A stretch of 37,635 bases of DNA. Origin: Campylobacterota bacterium. Its GTDB lineage: Bacteria > Campylobacterota > Campylobacteria > Campylobacterales > JAJVLF01. The position numbers and the translations under genes are program-made. Below the pieces are notes generated by a model. That model was not told where the DNA came from and did not search any database. It saw nothing but the letters and a program-made list of their open reading frames with translations. Positions 27,901-36,785 of this stretch are shown here, piece after piece. The stretch is from positions 1 through 37,635 of the forward strand of contig JAJVLF010000016.1 in the NCBI GenBank assembly GCA_029255845.1, given 5' to 3'. How positions within the stretch are numbered: position 1 is the stretch's first letter; every line of letters starts with the position of its first letter.

Positions 27901-28575
27901 TTATTTGCATACTTGATTATGCTCCATCGTGAAATTTAAATCTTTGGAAATTGTGTATATTGTAAGCCTTATATGTTTATATGAATTTAGCTTCACATCT
28001 TTTAATTTGACAATTTGTTTATGTAGCGGTTTTATTTTATTTACTAAATTTATGGGCAATCTATCGGTTTTTTTGTAGAAAGTAAATTCAACTAAACATT
28101 CTTTGTAGTCAAATTTACCCGTATTTTGTAAATCTACATTAACAACCATATTATCAGAGTAGTCAAACCTTTGTATTTCAAGATTGTCAAGTTTGCTAGA
28201 CCTTGCTACAGAATCTATTGCATCTTTAGTTAAGCCCCCACCAGTTATCGCCACTATAAGTCCTGTAAATATAAAAATATATTGAACAGTTTTATATTTT
28301 CTTACAAGATAGGCAATCATAAAAAAAAATAATACCAAAATACCAACAAATGCATAACCTAAAATATCAGCTATAATATATGTTTCCCATAAATGATTAA
28401 TATGATAAGCTTTATCATAAGCCCCATCAATTCTATTTTCTATTTCAGGAACATCTATTCTATCTAATATATATTGCTCATCTATAGCTTTTAATTTTTT
28501 TAGAGCTAACTCTAGGGCTGTTGGTGGCTCTACTTTCTTTGCATGCCTACCAAAAAACTTTACGTTATCTGCCAT
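27901..28575 (-). CDS. Two-helix membrane protein, DUF2393-like
   Basis: A 224-residue protein with a charged N-terminal cytoplasmic region, two membrane helices (about 70-90 and 97-113) and a periplasmic beta-rich C-terminal domain (DYSDNMVVNVDLQNTGKFDY, LTIYTISKDLNF). The layout resembles the DUF2393 family of Campylobacterota, but the family name is from memory and function is unknown. It overlaps hisIE by 11 bases and precedes flhB by 3, so its expression is tied to both. It may be a flagellar or envelope accessory protein, but I see nothing specific. Confidence 0.5.
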   Translation of the reverse strand: MADNVKFFGRHAKKVEPPTALELALKKLKAIDEQYILDRIDVPEIENRIDGAYDKAYHINHLWETYIIADILGYAFVGILVLFFFMIAYLVRKYKTVQYIFIFTGLIVAITGGGLTKDAIDSVARSSKLDNLEIQRFDYSDNMVVNVDLQNTGKFDYKECLVEFTFYKKTDRLPINLVNKIKPLHKQIVKLKDVKLNSYKHIRLTIYTISKDLNFTMEHNQVCK

Positions 28576-29227
28576 TTTTCTCTTCTATCCCACTTTTAGA
28601 AAATCTTTTTTTAAGCTCACCTTTAACTCTATCAAGAGATACATCTTTGGATTGCATAGCAACCATAATATGATATATCAAATCACTAGCTTCATATATA
28701 ATCTCTTTTTCATCATTATCTTTAATCGCACAAATAAACTCTCCACATTCTTCGGAAACTTTTTTTAAAATATGATTATCACCTTTATCAAATAAAAGTT
28801 TTGTATAAGATGTATCCCCTGATGAATGCTTCCTGTCTTTGATTATATTATCTAATTCATCTAAAACATCATAAGGACTTTTTTTATTAGTAGAAGTTTT
28901 TAATTCTTTGTTTTCTAAAATATCATTAAAAAAGCAACTAATCTCACCTGTATGACAAGCATTACCTTTTTGATGAACTATACCTACAATAGCATCTTTA
29001 TCGCAATCAAGATATAATTTTTGAATTTGCTGAGTGTGATTACTGCTCTCACCTTTTTTCCATATTCTTTTTTTACTTCGTGAGTAATAATGCATATATC
29101 CAGTATCAATGGAGAGCTTTAATGCCTCTTCATTCATATAAGCACACATTAAAATTTGTTTGGTTGTAAAATCCTGAGTGATTGCTGGAATAAGAGGGTT
29201 CTTATTCCAATCAATAGTTTCTATCAT
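28565..29227 (-). CDS. hisIE: Bifunctional phosphoribosyl-AMP cyclohydrolase / phosphoribosyl-ATP pyrophosphatase
   Basis: Carries out steps two and three of histidine biosynthesis. The N-terminal cyclohydrolase (about 1-105) shows FTTKQILMCAYMNEEAL, SRSKKRIWKKGESSNHTQ, LDCDKDAIVGIVHQ and GNACHTGEISCFF with the zinc/Mg-binding Cys and Asp. The C-terminal pyrophosphatase (about 120-215) has KVSEECGEFICAIKD and DLIYHIMVAM. Size (220) is standard for the fused form. It follows the SPFH gene by 3 bases and overlaps the DUF2393-like gene. Confidence 0.96.
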   Translation of the reverse strand: MIETIDWNKNPLIPAITQDFTTKQILMCAYMNEEALKLSIDTGYMHYYSRSKKRIWKKGESSNHTQQIQKLYLDCDKDAIVGIVHQKGNACHTGEISCFFNDILENKELKTSTNKKSPYDVLDELDNIIKDRKHSSGDTSYTKLLFDKGDNHILKKVSEECGEFICAIKDNDEKEIIYEASDLIYHIMVAMQSKDVSLDRVKGELKKRFSKSGIEEKNGR

Positions 29228-29230
29228 AGT

Positions 29231-30334
29231 TTATTTTGCTATTGCAGTATCTCGTCTGGCATTTTTAGTATCTACCCATATATTAGGCACTGCTCCACCA
29301 GGTGTTAAAAATATCTTAGCATCTCTATTTACTTTTAATGCTTCATTAAATTTACCTTGCATTTCTATAGTTTTTAATGAAAGAATATTTCTCGATAAAC
29401 TTTTATCAATTAATTTATTAGCTTTTGCTTGAGCATCAGCCTTTATAGTAATAGCACTTGCGATACCTTGAGCATTAATCTTTTTAGCTTCAGCATCCCC
29501 TTGAGCTAATGCTGCTTTTTTTTCTGCTTCTTGTTTTGCTCTTTCTACTTCATATTTTACTCTTTGAGCTTCTTGTTTTGCTATTTGCACTCTTTCTATT
29601 TGTTCTTTTATTTTTTCAGGTAAAACTATTTCTCTTAATTGCACAGAAGATATTGTTACGGGTCTATTAGCTGAAGATTCTATTTTTTCTCTAACTTTAT
29701 CTTCTATTAAATGAGCAATCTCATTTCTTCTTTGAGGAAGTTCTTCTGCGGTCTGTGAGCCCACAACAGTTCTAACAATATCTCTAACAACAGGATTAAC
29801 AATCTTATCTTCCCAGCTAAGACCCCAAGTAGCAATAGTTTGAGGAGCAGAAGCAGGAACTAGCTGATACTGAACCGTAAGCTCAATAGAAACAGGCAAA
29901 CCTCTTTTATCCAAAACAGATATAGCAGGATTAACTCTAATACTCTCTTCTCTTCTATCGCTTAAAGCATTACTTAAGCTCTTATAATTAATAAGCCTAA
30001 CTTTAGTATCAACAACAATAACCTTTTGAACAAAAGGCATATAAAAATGAAATCCAGGTTCTAAAGGAATAGGGTCAAATTTACCAGTAGTAACTTTAAT
30101 CCCAACTTCACCTGCATTAATAACCACAAAAGGCTTAGCGACAATAAGTGCTATAATAAGACCAATAATAATTAAAGCCATATTAAAGCCCTTGCCTTGG
30201 GGCATTTTGAAATCAAACTCTACATTAGGGTTGTTATTTCTATTTCCTCCATTATTTTTATTTGAATTACCACTACTTTTCTTTGGATTATCTTCACTTT
30301 TTTTATTGAAATAATCTTTTATATCATCTGACAT
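29231..30334 (-). CDS. SPFH/band-7 membrane protein (prohibitin/HflC-like)
   Basis: A 367-residue membrane-anchored scaffold protein. An asparagine/glycine-rich cytoplasmic start (about 1-45, DNPKKSSGNSNKN) precedes one membrane helix (about 50-72). An SPFH domain (about 75-265) contains GEVGIKVTTGKFDPIPLEPG and TVQYQLVPASAPQTIATWG. A long charged coiled coil rich in Ala and Lys follows (KQEAQRVKYEVERAKQEAEK). The ilvE-SPFH pair matches the Campylobacter order. SPFH proteins form large membrane rings that organise proteases or lipids; the partner is not known. Confidence 0.9.
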   Translation of the reverse strand: MSDDIKDYFNKKSEDNPKKSSGNSNKNNGGNRNNNPNVEFDFKMPQGKGFNMALIIIGLIIALIVAKPFVVINAGEVGIKVTTGKFDPIPLEPGFHFYMPFVQKVIVVDTKVRLINYKSLSNALSDRREESIRVNPAISVLDKRGLPVSIELTVQYQLVPASAPQTIATWGLSWEDKIVNPVVRDIVRTVVGSQTAEELPQRRNEIAHLIEDKVREKIESSANRPVTISSVQLREIVLPEKIKEQIERVQIAKQEAQRVKYEVERAKQEAEKKAALAQGDAEAKKINAQGIASAITIKADAQAKANKLIDKSLSRNILSLKTIEMQGKFNEALKVNRDAKIFLTPGGAVPNIWVDTKNARRDTAIAK

Positions 30335-30357
30335 TTTTTTCCTTTTTTAAATAAATT

Positions 30358-31272
30358 TTACACATAAGTTAAATATTTTTTATATTTCTCATCTCTACCA
30401 TAAACAATATCAAAATATTTCTCTTGAATTGTTTTAGTAATATCTCCTCTACCACCATTACCAATAGTTCTATTATCTATTTCTCTAATAGGGGTTACTT
30501 CAGCGGCCGTTCCTGTAAAAAATGACTCATCAGCCACATAAACCTCATCTCTAGTAATTCTTCTTCTCTCAAGAGGAATATCAAGTTCTTGACAAATCTC
30601 AATAATAGTCTTTTGAGTAATGCTACCAAGAGAGTTTTCATTAGGAGGAGTAATCACAATCCCATCTTTAACCATAAAAAAGCACTCCCCACTGCCCTCA
30701 GCCACAAAGCCCTCACCATCAAGCATAAGCCCTTCTTCGTATCCAGCCTCTAATGCCTCATATTTAGACATTTGAGAATTGACATAATTACCCACAATCT
30801 TAGCCTTACCAAAAGTAGATTTAATAGAATTACGAGCAAATGAAGATATTTTAACACGGATACCTTTTTCCATCCCTTCATCTCCAAGGTAAGAACCCCA
30901 ACCCCAAACAGCAATAGCCGTTCTAACAGGAGCCTTTCTAAAGTCAATCCCCATCACACCAGAACCTAAATATATAAGAGGTCTAATATATGTATTTTCA
31001 GTTAAGTTATTTTTTTGTAAAATAGAAACTTGAGCTTTTATCACTTCATCATAAGTAAAATTAGGTTTGATAGCAACCATCTTAGCAGACTCAAACAATC
31101 TTTTAGTATGATCTTCAAGCCTATATATAGCCAAACCATCTTTAGTCTTATAAGCTCTAGTCCCCTCAAAAGCACCATTTCCATAATGAAGAGTATGAGT
31201 TAAAATATGCACATTAGCATCATCCCATTTTACAAACTCCCCATCCATCCAAATATAATCTGTCTTATTCAA
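30358..31272 (-). CDS. ilvE: Branched-chain amino-acid aminotransferase
   Basis: A class IV pyridoxal-phosphate transaminase interconverting branched-chain amino acids and their 2-oxo acids. The 304-residue protein has HTLHYGNGAFEGTRAYK, YIRPLIYLGSG, KAKIVGNYVNSQMSK with the PLP-binding lysine, and AEGSGECFFMVKDG. Its tail is TAAEVTPIREIDNRTIG. The start is TTG with AAAGG about seven bases upstream. It is followed by the SPFH gene at 23 bases. An 85-base gap upstream holds one copy of the dispersed motif. Confidence 0.96.
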   Translation of the reverse strand: MNKTDYIWMDGEFVKWDDANVHILTHTLHYGNGAFEGTRAYKTKDGLAIYRLEDHTKRLFESAKMVAIKPNFTYDEVIKAQVSILQKNNLTENTYIRPLIYLGSGVMGIDFRKAPVRTAIAVWGWGSYLGDEGMEKGIRVKISSFARNSIKSTFGKAKIVGNYVNSQMSKYEALEAGYEEGLMLDGEGFVAEGSGECFFMVKDGIVITPPNENSLGSITQKTIIEICQELDIPLERRRITRDEVYVADESFFTGTAAEVTPIREIDNRTIGNGGRGDITKTIQEKYFDIVYGRDEKYKKYLTYV

Positions 31273-31315
31273 AACAAGCCTTTATATAATTTCCCTGTAT
31301 TTTAGCAATACTACA

Positions 31316-31342
31316 TTAAGGGGACCTCTAAAAATGCAAAAA
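31316..31342 (+). repeat. Dispersed motif, copy 3
   Basis: TTAAGGGGACCTCTAAAAAT, followed by A-rich sequence, in the spacer between ilvE and the 72-residue ORF. One base differs from copy 2 in the core (GGGGACCTCT versus GGGAACCTCT). Confidence 0.5.
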
Positions 31343-31357
31343 ATATTATATTATATT

Positions 31358-31576
31358 TTACTGTCGAGATTTCTTCTTTTCTTCATATTCTTTCTTCTTT
31401 TCTAGCATTTTATTAAACCCAGTAAATTTTTGCCCTGAACCCATAGATTTTAAAACCCCAGCATCTGGATTTTTAGCACCCTCTATAACCATATAAGCTA
31501 CAACTATAATTACAAAAGATATAGCACTTAGGATGACTACTAATGTTAAGATGGTAGATTTTATATTATTTGCCAT
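31358..31576 (-). CDS. 72-residue single-helix membrane protein
   Basis: The product has one hydrophobic helix (about 8-31), a GAKNPDAGVLKSMGSGQKFTGFNKM middle and a highly charged tail (KKKEYEEKKKSRQ). It fits a small inner-membrane protein with a cytoplasmic tail. An AAAAGGAT site precedes the ATG. I do not recognise the family. The gene sits between YdcF and ilvE with a 51-base and an 81-base spacer, so it may be its own unit. Confidence 0.6.
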   Translation of the reverse strand: MANNIKSTILTLVVILSAISFVIIVVAYMVIEGAKNPDAGVLKSMGSGQKFTGFNKMLEKKKEYEEKKKSRQ

Positions 31577-31627
31577 TGTTATTTATCCTTTTTGTAAGCA
31601 AATCAATGTTGCTCTCATCAAATAATA

Positions 31628-32269
31628 TCACTCATTTTCAATAAAACTTAAATTTTCAGTAATAAAAAAGTAAAATATAAATTTTATTGGCTCTAGTATT
31701 AAAAAGCTAAGCAAACTACTTTCATGCTTATACCAATTTTTTAATATATCTTTATTATGGACAGATTTCACTCCCACATGAGTGCTTATATTATTTTTCT
31801 TAAATATTTTTTTAAATATATACAAGGCTCTTCTTGTGTGAAACTCATTAGTGATTAAAATTATTCTTTGCAATGGATTTTTTTTTAAATAGATTGCCAT
31901 ATCTATTGCTTCATCTATTGTGCTTGTGGCACCACCCTTAATACTCGGTATATAGTTTATATTTATATTTTCATACTCTATTATATCTTTAATATATTGA
32001 TTTCTTGTTTTTATTATATGGGGATATTTAGAGCTTCTATTTTTTGTTGTTGTTATGAATAGTTTATTTGCATACCCTTGCTTATAGGCACTCATTGCTC
32101 CTTCTGCTCTTGTGACTATATCTCCTGATAGGATTAATATAGCATCTGCATTTTTTTTAGCATTATCTACTATAAATATTTTTGGGTATGATGTTAGTAT
32201 ATTTTCTCTAAAAATAAATATTAACATTAATACTGCTAGTAATAATTTAGTTTTTTTATAGGTTTTCAT
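31628..32269 (-). CDS. YdcF-like (DUF218/ElyC family) membrane protein
   Basis: A 213-residue protein starting at the ATG whose first base shares the LRR gene's stop (TAATG). A TTG at 32290 would add seven residues and is less likely because the membrane helix begins right after the ATG. One N-terminal helix (about 8-24) leads to a DUF218 domain with ADAILILSGDIVTRAEGAMSAY, GGATSTIDEAIDMAIYL and RIILITNEFHTRRALYIFKK (the family's His/Arg motif). The family includes ElyC and SanA of E. coli, tied to envelope integrity and carrier-lipid metabolism. Exact role is unknown. Confidence 0.8.
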   Translation of the reverse strand: MKTYKKTKLLLAVLMLIFIFRENILTSYPKIFIVDNAKKNADAILILSGDIVTRAEGAMSAYKQGYANKLFITTTKNRSSKYPHIIKTRNQYIKDIIEYENININYIPSIKGGATSTIDEAIDMAIYLKKNPLQRIILITNEFHTRRALYIFKKIFKKNNISTHVGVKSVHNKDILKNWYKHESSLLSFLILEPIKFIFYFFITENLSFIENE

Positions 32270-33261
32270 TATTTGGAATGGATAAAGCAATTAGGGTGAT
32301 GTTTGAAGAATGATTTTATTTGCTCTTCTCCTAGAGGATTACCTTCATAGCCAAAATTATTCAAATGCTCTAATTTAAGCAAACTATCCAAATTAGATAT
32401 TTGATTATTTCTACAATCAAGGGAAATTAGTTTATTTAATTTATTCATACCATCTATTTCTGTGATTTGATTATCAGAGCATAGTATCTTTACTATATTT
32501 TTTAAATGGTTCAGAGGATGTAAGCTTCTAACGAAGTTTTTAGAAAGACCTACCACTACTAATTCTTTTAGTCCTATCATAGGGTCTAAATTTGTTATTT
32601 TATTCATACCACAATATAATAATTTTAATTCTGATAAATTTTCAACTCCTTCTAAAGAGTCAATATGGTTCCATCTAAAATCTATTTGTTCTAATTTGGT
32701 GAGTTTTTGTAGGTTTTTTATACTTTCTATTTTATTATTTGAAGCATTTAGCCATATTAAATCTTTGAAATTTGAAATAGCCTCTATATTTTCTATGTGA
32801 TTATGTTCTATATTTAATAGCTGTAATTTTTTTAAATGAGATATTTTATCTATAGATTTTAACTGACAATTACTTAAAGATAAATCCTCTAAATCCTCTA
32901 ATAAAGAGAACCCATCTAGGTTTTTTAAATTAAAATAACTAGCAGAACACACTTTTTGTTTAATGATTAAGCTTAGAATATCTTCTGTGGGATTTATGAA
33001 TTTATCTAAAATTGTATTTTTGTTATTTAAGTGATTTGCTAGTTCTAAAACTGATGATTGAAAGTCTTCTAAGTTCCACCATGACTCATTAGAAAGATAT
33101 TTTTCTTTAAAGAAAAATTCTTCTACTTTTATTATTTTTTCTTTTGTATCTTCATCTACTTTATCTATAAGTTCTATTATTTCCATAATAAAAAATCTTA
33201 TAGAAAAGATTGCTTTATATTCTATACTTAGATTATTCCACCATATTTTTACATTACTCAT
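32269..33261 (-). CDS. Cytoplasmic leucine-rich-repeat protein (SDS22-like repeats)
   Basis: A 330-residue protein. An acidic N-terminal region (about 1-130) opens with KIWWNNLSIEYKAIF, a Trp-rich start I associate with other bacterial LRR proteins. It is followed by about nine 22-residue leucine-rich repeats of the LxxLxLxxNxIxxIxxLxxLxx type (LQLLNIEHNHIENIEAISN and so on). This is the SDS22/internalin pattern with asparagines and isoleucines at fixed positions. No signal peptide or anchor is seen, so a cytoplasmic protein-binding role is likely. It starts 23 bases after the membrane protein gene and overlaps ydcF by one base. Function is unknown. Confidence 0.85.
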   Translation of the reverse strand: MSNVKIWWNNLSIEYKAIFSIRFFIMEIIELIDKVDEDTKEKIIKVEEFFFKEKYLSNESWWNLEDFQSSVLELANHLNNKNTILDKFINPTEDILSLIIKQKVCSASYFNLKNLDGFSLLEDLEDLSLSNCQLKSIDKISHLKKLQLLNIEHNHIENIEAISNFKDLIWLNASNNKIESIKNLQKLTKLEQIDFRWNHIDSLEGVENLSELKLLYCGMNKITNLDPMIGLKELVVVGLSKNFVRSLHPLNHLKNIVKILCSDNQITEIDGMNKLNKLISLDCRNNQISNLDSLLKLEHLNNFGYEGNPLGEEQIKSFFKHHPNCFIHSK

Positions 33262-33284
33262 AATTAATCCATTAATTTATAATT

Positions 33285-34067
33285 TTATTTATAGGGAGTT
33301 AAAAGAGCCCTAAATGTCATTTGGTTTAAGAAAAAGATAAAAGACATTAAAAAGCTAAAAAATATGAATAAAATAGAATTATAACTATCAGGAATAAATA
33401 ATTCAATCACTCCAGCTAAGGATAGTAAAAAGAAAGAAGCAAAAAATCCTTTAAAAGAAATAAGCATAAATTTATCTCTTGTTAAATCATTGATTGCTAA
33501 CAAGAAAGTATCATTTTTATACTCTTCATCTTTTCGTAAAAGCTTAGATATTTCATATATCCTTTTATCTGAATGAACAAAACCAGCAAAAGCTAATAAT
33601 GATAGCACTAAGTTTATTGCATACATATCATAAACTTCATAATAAATCGTCCAAAATTGCCAACAAACCAATGTAATCATCGCTAATATGCTTAAATAAC
33701 TTAAATATATATAATATGATACATTTCCTGGAATACAGCAAGTCGCATCTAAGCATTTTATTTCTTGACTTAGAATTAACTTAAATTTTTCATTAGTTAA
33801 TTTACCTACCATTTTAAGATAAAATAGAGAGTTTTTGATAAACCACATTGCCTGAATAAAAAGCATCCCAAATATAGCATAAGGAGTTTTTTGCACTATT
33901 GTCAAATCTTCAAAAATAATAAATACTATAAATACTGATGACATATTTAATAAAAATACAAAGAATATCTCTACATAATATGCAACAGATTTATCTAAAT
34001 CTGCTTGATTTGTCATCTCTTTTAGAGCATGGATACAATTTTTTGCGAAAAATAAAAATTTATTCAT
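33285..34067 (-). CDS. Polytopic membrane protein of unknown function
   Basis: A 260-residue protein with about six hydrophobic segments (roughly 30-50, 62-82, 118-140, 150-165, 200-220, 228-250). A short cysteine-rich loop reads CLDATCCIPGN, and an HSDKRIYEISKLLRKDEEY segment is cytoplasmic. I do not recognise the family. The ATG follows AGGAAA. It lies just beyond the petABC terminator and 23 bases before the LRR gene, so the two probably share a transcript. Confidence 0.7.
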   Translation of the reverse strand: MNKFLFFAKNCIHALKEMTNQADLDKSVAYYVEIFFVFLLNMSSVFIVFIIFEDLTIVQKTPYAIFGMLFIQAMWFIKNSLFYLKMVGKLTNEKFKLILSQEIKCLDATCCIPGNVSYYIYLSYLSILAMITLVCWQFWTIYYEVYDMYAINLVLSLLAFAGFVHSDKRIYEISKLLRKDEEYKNDTFLLAINDLTRDKFMLISFKGFFASFFLLSLAGVIELFIPDSYNSILFIFFSFLMSFIFFLNQMTFRALLTPYK

Positions 34068-34086
34068 AATATTTCCTAAGATAAAA

Positions 34087-34116
34087 ATTTTAAAGTCTAA
34101 AAATAGACTTTAAAAT
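34087..34116 (-). terminator. Rho-independent terminator of petABC
   Basis: A perfect 13-bp inverted repeat (ATTTTAAAGTCTA-AAAA-TAGACTTTAAAAT on the plus strand) eight bases past the petC stop. On the minus strand the stem runs into TTTTTATC. This is the clearest terminator in the window and isolates petABC from the membrane/LRR genes. Confidence 0.8.
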
Positions 34117-34124
34117 ATCAATAT

Positions 34125-34988
34125 CTAATGAACCTCTCTCCATATCTTAAGTTTCCATACCCAAGCAACAACAGATAAAATTAAAGCAAAAGCTATAAAT
34201 CTAATTCCTAATGTTTCTCTTTCTTCTTTTTTAGGGTCTCCTGCTTTTTCAATAAAAGCAATAACTTTTTCTTGTGCTTTTTCACTAAGTCCTACACGAG
34301 GCATAGCTGTTCCATCAAGATGTTTCTGAGGGTCATTTATAAATTCAGCTAAATATTTGCCCCCTCTACTTAATATCATAGTAGATAAATCAGGAGGAAC
34401 AGTTCCCATATACTCCTCTATATCTTTATCTGGAGTTAGTGAAGTTATTGAAGAATATCTCACATCATGACATCTAGCACAAGCAGATACAAAAGCTTGT
34501 CTATTAGATACTTCTTTTGGTTCTAATGTCTTTAGATATGCATATATATCTGCAATAGCATCATTTCCTAACCAATCATAATTAGGCATAGGAAATACTT
34601 TTTCTTTTCCATCAAATTTATGTGCTAGCTTGCTAGCTTCAGTAGGATTTTTAACAAATGAAATAAAAAACTCTTTACTATAAAGAAAAGTAGCATCACT
34701 TAAGTCAGGTGGAACCACCCCATAAGCAGAGGCTGCTGTTTCATCATCCATTATGGGTGGCAAGCTATCAGAAGCTACCCCATGACAAGCATAGCAATTA
34801 TTAGCGAATAATTCTTTACCATTTTTCGCATTTTCACTTGGTGATTTATTATCTTTTAAATCTTTAAATTCAAAATCAGCAGGAGGAACGGCTGGGTGCA
34901 TTTGAGAATGAGCATAAGGCTCAACCCCAATATATATAGCAGCAACGACAACAACAACGGCAATTAAGGCTTTCCAATCGGTACTCAT
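34125..34988 (-). CDS. petC: Di-haem cytochrome c1 subunit of the bc1 complex
   Basis: A 287-residue periplasmic electron carrier of the ubiquinol/menaquinol:cytochrome c reductase. It has an N-terminal helix (about 8-24) and two haem-attachment motifs, CYACHG near 68 and CARCHD near 170. A matching methionine lies in VFPMPNYDWLG and another in GTAMPRVG. The C-terminal membrane anchor is about 260-280. Two haems identify the Campylobacterota-type cytochrome c1. Its ATG overlaps the petB stop (TAATG). The terminator follows closely. Confidence 0.93.
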   Translation of the reverse strand: MSTDWKALIAVVVVVAAIYIGVEPYAHSQMHPAVPPADFEFKDLKDNKSPSENAKNGKELFANNCYACHGVASDSLPPIMDDETAASAYGVVPPDLSDATFLYSKEFFISFVKNPTEASKLAHKFDGKEKVFPMPNYDWLGNDAIADIYAYLKTLEPKEVSNRQAFVSACARCHDVRYSSITSLTPDKDIEEYMGTVPPDLSTMILSRGGKYLAEFINDPQKHLDGTAMPRVGLSEKAQEKVIAFIEKAGDPKKEERETLGIRFIAFALILSVVAWVWKLKIWREVH

Positions 34989-36232
34989 TATTCTTCTCCT
35001 TTTGTTTTAGCATCTCTTCTAGTGATAGTTGGTAGCATAACAAATAATAATATAAACACAGAAGCAGCCACAAAACCAATATAGGCATTAGTTCCAGTAG
35101 GAGGGAGCTTACCATAAGTGGTTAAAATGACTAAATCAACAATTAATAAAATATACCATATTTTAAAAAGTGGTCTTTTATGAGCAGGTCTTATGCTTTT
35201 ATCTTTATCTAAAAACGGAATTAATAAAAATGCCACATTAGCAAAACCAAAAGCTATCAATCCTACATCAAATGCACTTATAGGACCTATATCAAAGAAG
35301 AACCCTCTCATTACCTCATAAGACCATAAAAAATACCACTCTGGATAAATATGAGGAGGTGTTTTCATATTATCAGCTGGGTCAAAATTAATAGGGTCTA
35401 ATGCAAAACTATAATGGAAGAATACTAAATAAAAGAAAAATACTAAAAATGTAGAAATAACCGCAAAATCTTTAGACAAAAATACAGGCCAAAAAGGAAC
35501 TACTTTAGCTTCTTTCACTTTCCCCGCCATATATTTTTCTGCTTCTTTGTCAAAATCGACTTCTTCACCATCTTGATTATTTACATGAGGCACTCTTAAA
35601 GAATAAAAATGCAAAACAATAATACCCATAATAACAACAGGAAGTAAGACAACATGAAGCATAAAAAATCTAGTCAAAGTAGCATCTGCTACAAAAAAAT
35701 TACCTCTAATCCACACAACAAGGCTATCTCCTATAATAGGAATCCCGCCAAATAAATTAGTAATTACCTGAGCAGCCCAATAGCTCATTTGTCCCCAAGG
35801 AAGCATATAGCCAGAAAATGCTTCTGCTGAAAATATAAAAAACAACAACATCCCAGAAATCCATATCATCTCTCTACCTGACTTATAAGAGCCATAATAA
35901 ATTCCAACAAACATATGAATATACATAATTAAAAATATAACAGAAGCACTTACCGCATGGACATTCCTAAAAAGCCACCCATAAGCAACTTCGTGCATTA
36001 TAGTGTAATTAACCGAGTCAAAAGCTAGATTAACATCTGGCTTGTAATACATCAATAAAACAATCCCACTAATAAATAGCACACTAAATAATGTAACAAG
36101 TAATGCACCCATAGCCCATAAAAAATTCACATTTTTAGGAACCCAGTATTCGGTCATCAGAACTTTTACGAGTTTTTTTACAGCAAGTCTTTCATCTAAC
36201 CAATCTATTAAATTATCTGTTTCTTTTACCAC
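34988..36232 (-). CDS. petB: Cytochrome b of the bc1 complex
   Basis: The membrane core of the quinol:cytochrome c reductase, 414 residues. Haem-ligating histidines occur in FRNVHAVSASVIFLIMYIHM and FFMLHVVLLPVVIMGIIVLH. The quinol-oxidation motif PEWYF is at HIYPEWYFLWSYEVMRG. About eight helices are visible; length indicates the full-length b type, not split b6/IV. It is preceded by petA at 9 bases and followed by petC with one overlapping base. Confidence 0.96.
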   Translation of the reverse strand: MVKETDNLIDWLDERLAVKKLVKVLMTEYWVPKNVNFLWAMGALLVTLFSVLFISGIVLLMYYKPDVNLAFDSVNYTIMHEVAYGWLFRNVHAVSASVIFLIMYIHMFVGIYYGSYKSGREMIWISGMLLFFIFSAEAFSGYMLPWGQMSYWAAQVITNLFGGIPIIGDSLVVWIRGNFFVADATLTRFFMLHVVLLPVVIMGIIVLHFYSLRVPHVNNQDGEEVDFDKEAEKYMAGKVKEAKVVPFWPVFLSKDFAVISTFLVFFFYLVFFHYSFALDPINFDPADNMKTPPHIYPEWYFLWSYEVMRGFFFDIGPISAFDVGLIAFGFANVAFLLIPFLDKDKSIRPAHKRPLFKIWYILLIVDLVILTTYGKLPPTGTNAYIGFVAASVFILLFVMLPTITRRDAKTKGEE

Positions 36233-36241
36233 AATTTCTCC

Positions 36242-36745
36242 TTATGCTTTGCTTGTAAGCTTATTATATTCTTCGCCTTTTTCGCCAAGAGTTATTATAT
36301 TTCCATTTACCTTAAATGGTGGAATATCTAAAGGTCTTGGAGGAGGACCAAATGTCTGCATTCCATTACTATCAAACTCCCCCCCATGACATGCACATTT
36401 GAATTTTTTATTTTTTTCTATATAAGCAGGAATACATCCTAAATGAGTGCAAAGACCAATCATTACAGAATAAGTATTCCCTTCTATTGTAAATTCTCTT
36501 TTATCATCTTCAACTGATGATTTATTTTTATTTAAAATAAAAATAGGTTTTCCTCTCCACTCAACAACATAAAGCTTACCTGCCTTAGCTTTACTCATAT
36601 CAACAGTAGTAAAACCAGCAGACATCACACTAGGCAAAGGATCCCAGGCAGATTTAACCCCATATCCTACACTGGCACCACCCACTAAAGCAACACCACC
36701 TAATAACATCCCACTAAAGTCTCTTCTCTTTTTGTCAACACTCAT
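36242..36745 (-). CDS. petA: Rieske iron-sulfur subunit of the bc1 complex
   Basis: The 167-residue Rieske protein that accepts the first electron from quinol. The ATG at 36745 has AGGAGA upstream. A longer in-frame ATG at 36775 lies at the probable transcription start, so the shorter start is preferred. DKKRRDFSGMLLGG is a twin-arginine signal-anchor. The cluster ligands are visible as CTHLGC and CACHGGEFD. A TATAAT -10 box lies at 36780-36785, so petA heads the petABC operon. Confidence 0.95.
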   Translation of the reverse strand: MSVDKKRRDFSGMLLGGVALVGGASVGYGVKSAWDPLPSVMSAGFTTVDMSKAKAGKLYVVEWRGKPIFILNKNKSSVEDDKREFTIEGNTYSVMIGLCTHLGCIPAYIEKNKKFKCACHGGEFDSNGMQTFGPPPRPLDIPPFKVNGNIITLGEKGEEYNKLTSKA

Positions 36746-36779
36746 AGACTCTCCTATTTTTATATTAAAAAACATTGAA

Positions 36780-36785
36780 ATTATA
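36780..36785 (-). promoter_or_regulatory. Probable -10 box of petABC
   Basis: TATAAT on the minus strand. A start near 36773 leaves a leader of about 28 bases to the petA ATG at 36745. Confidence 0.55.

Noticed and set aside
31334-31405. 23-codon plus-strand ORF starting within motif copy 3
   Set aside because: Antisense to the 72-residue gene, low-complexity Leu/Phe product; chance ORF.
36746-36775. Upstream ATG of petA
   Set aside because: It coincides with the predicted transcription start; the ATG at 36745 has AGGAGA and directly precedes the Tat signal.
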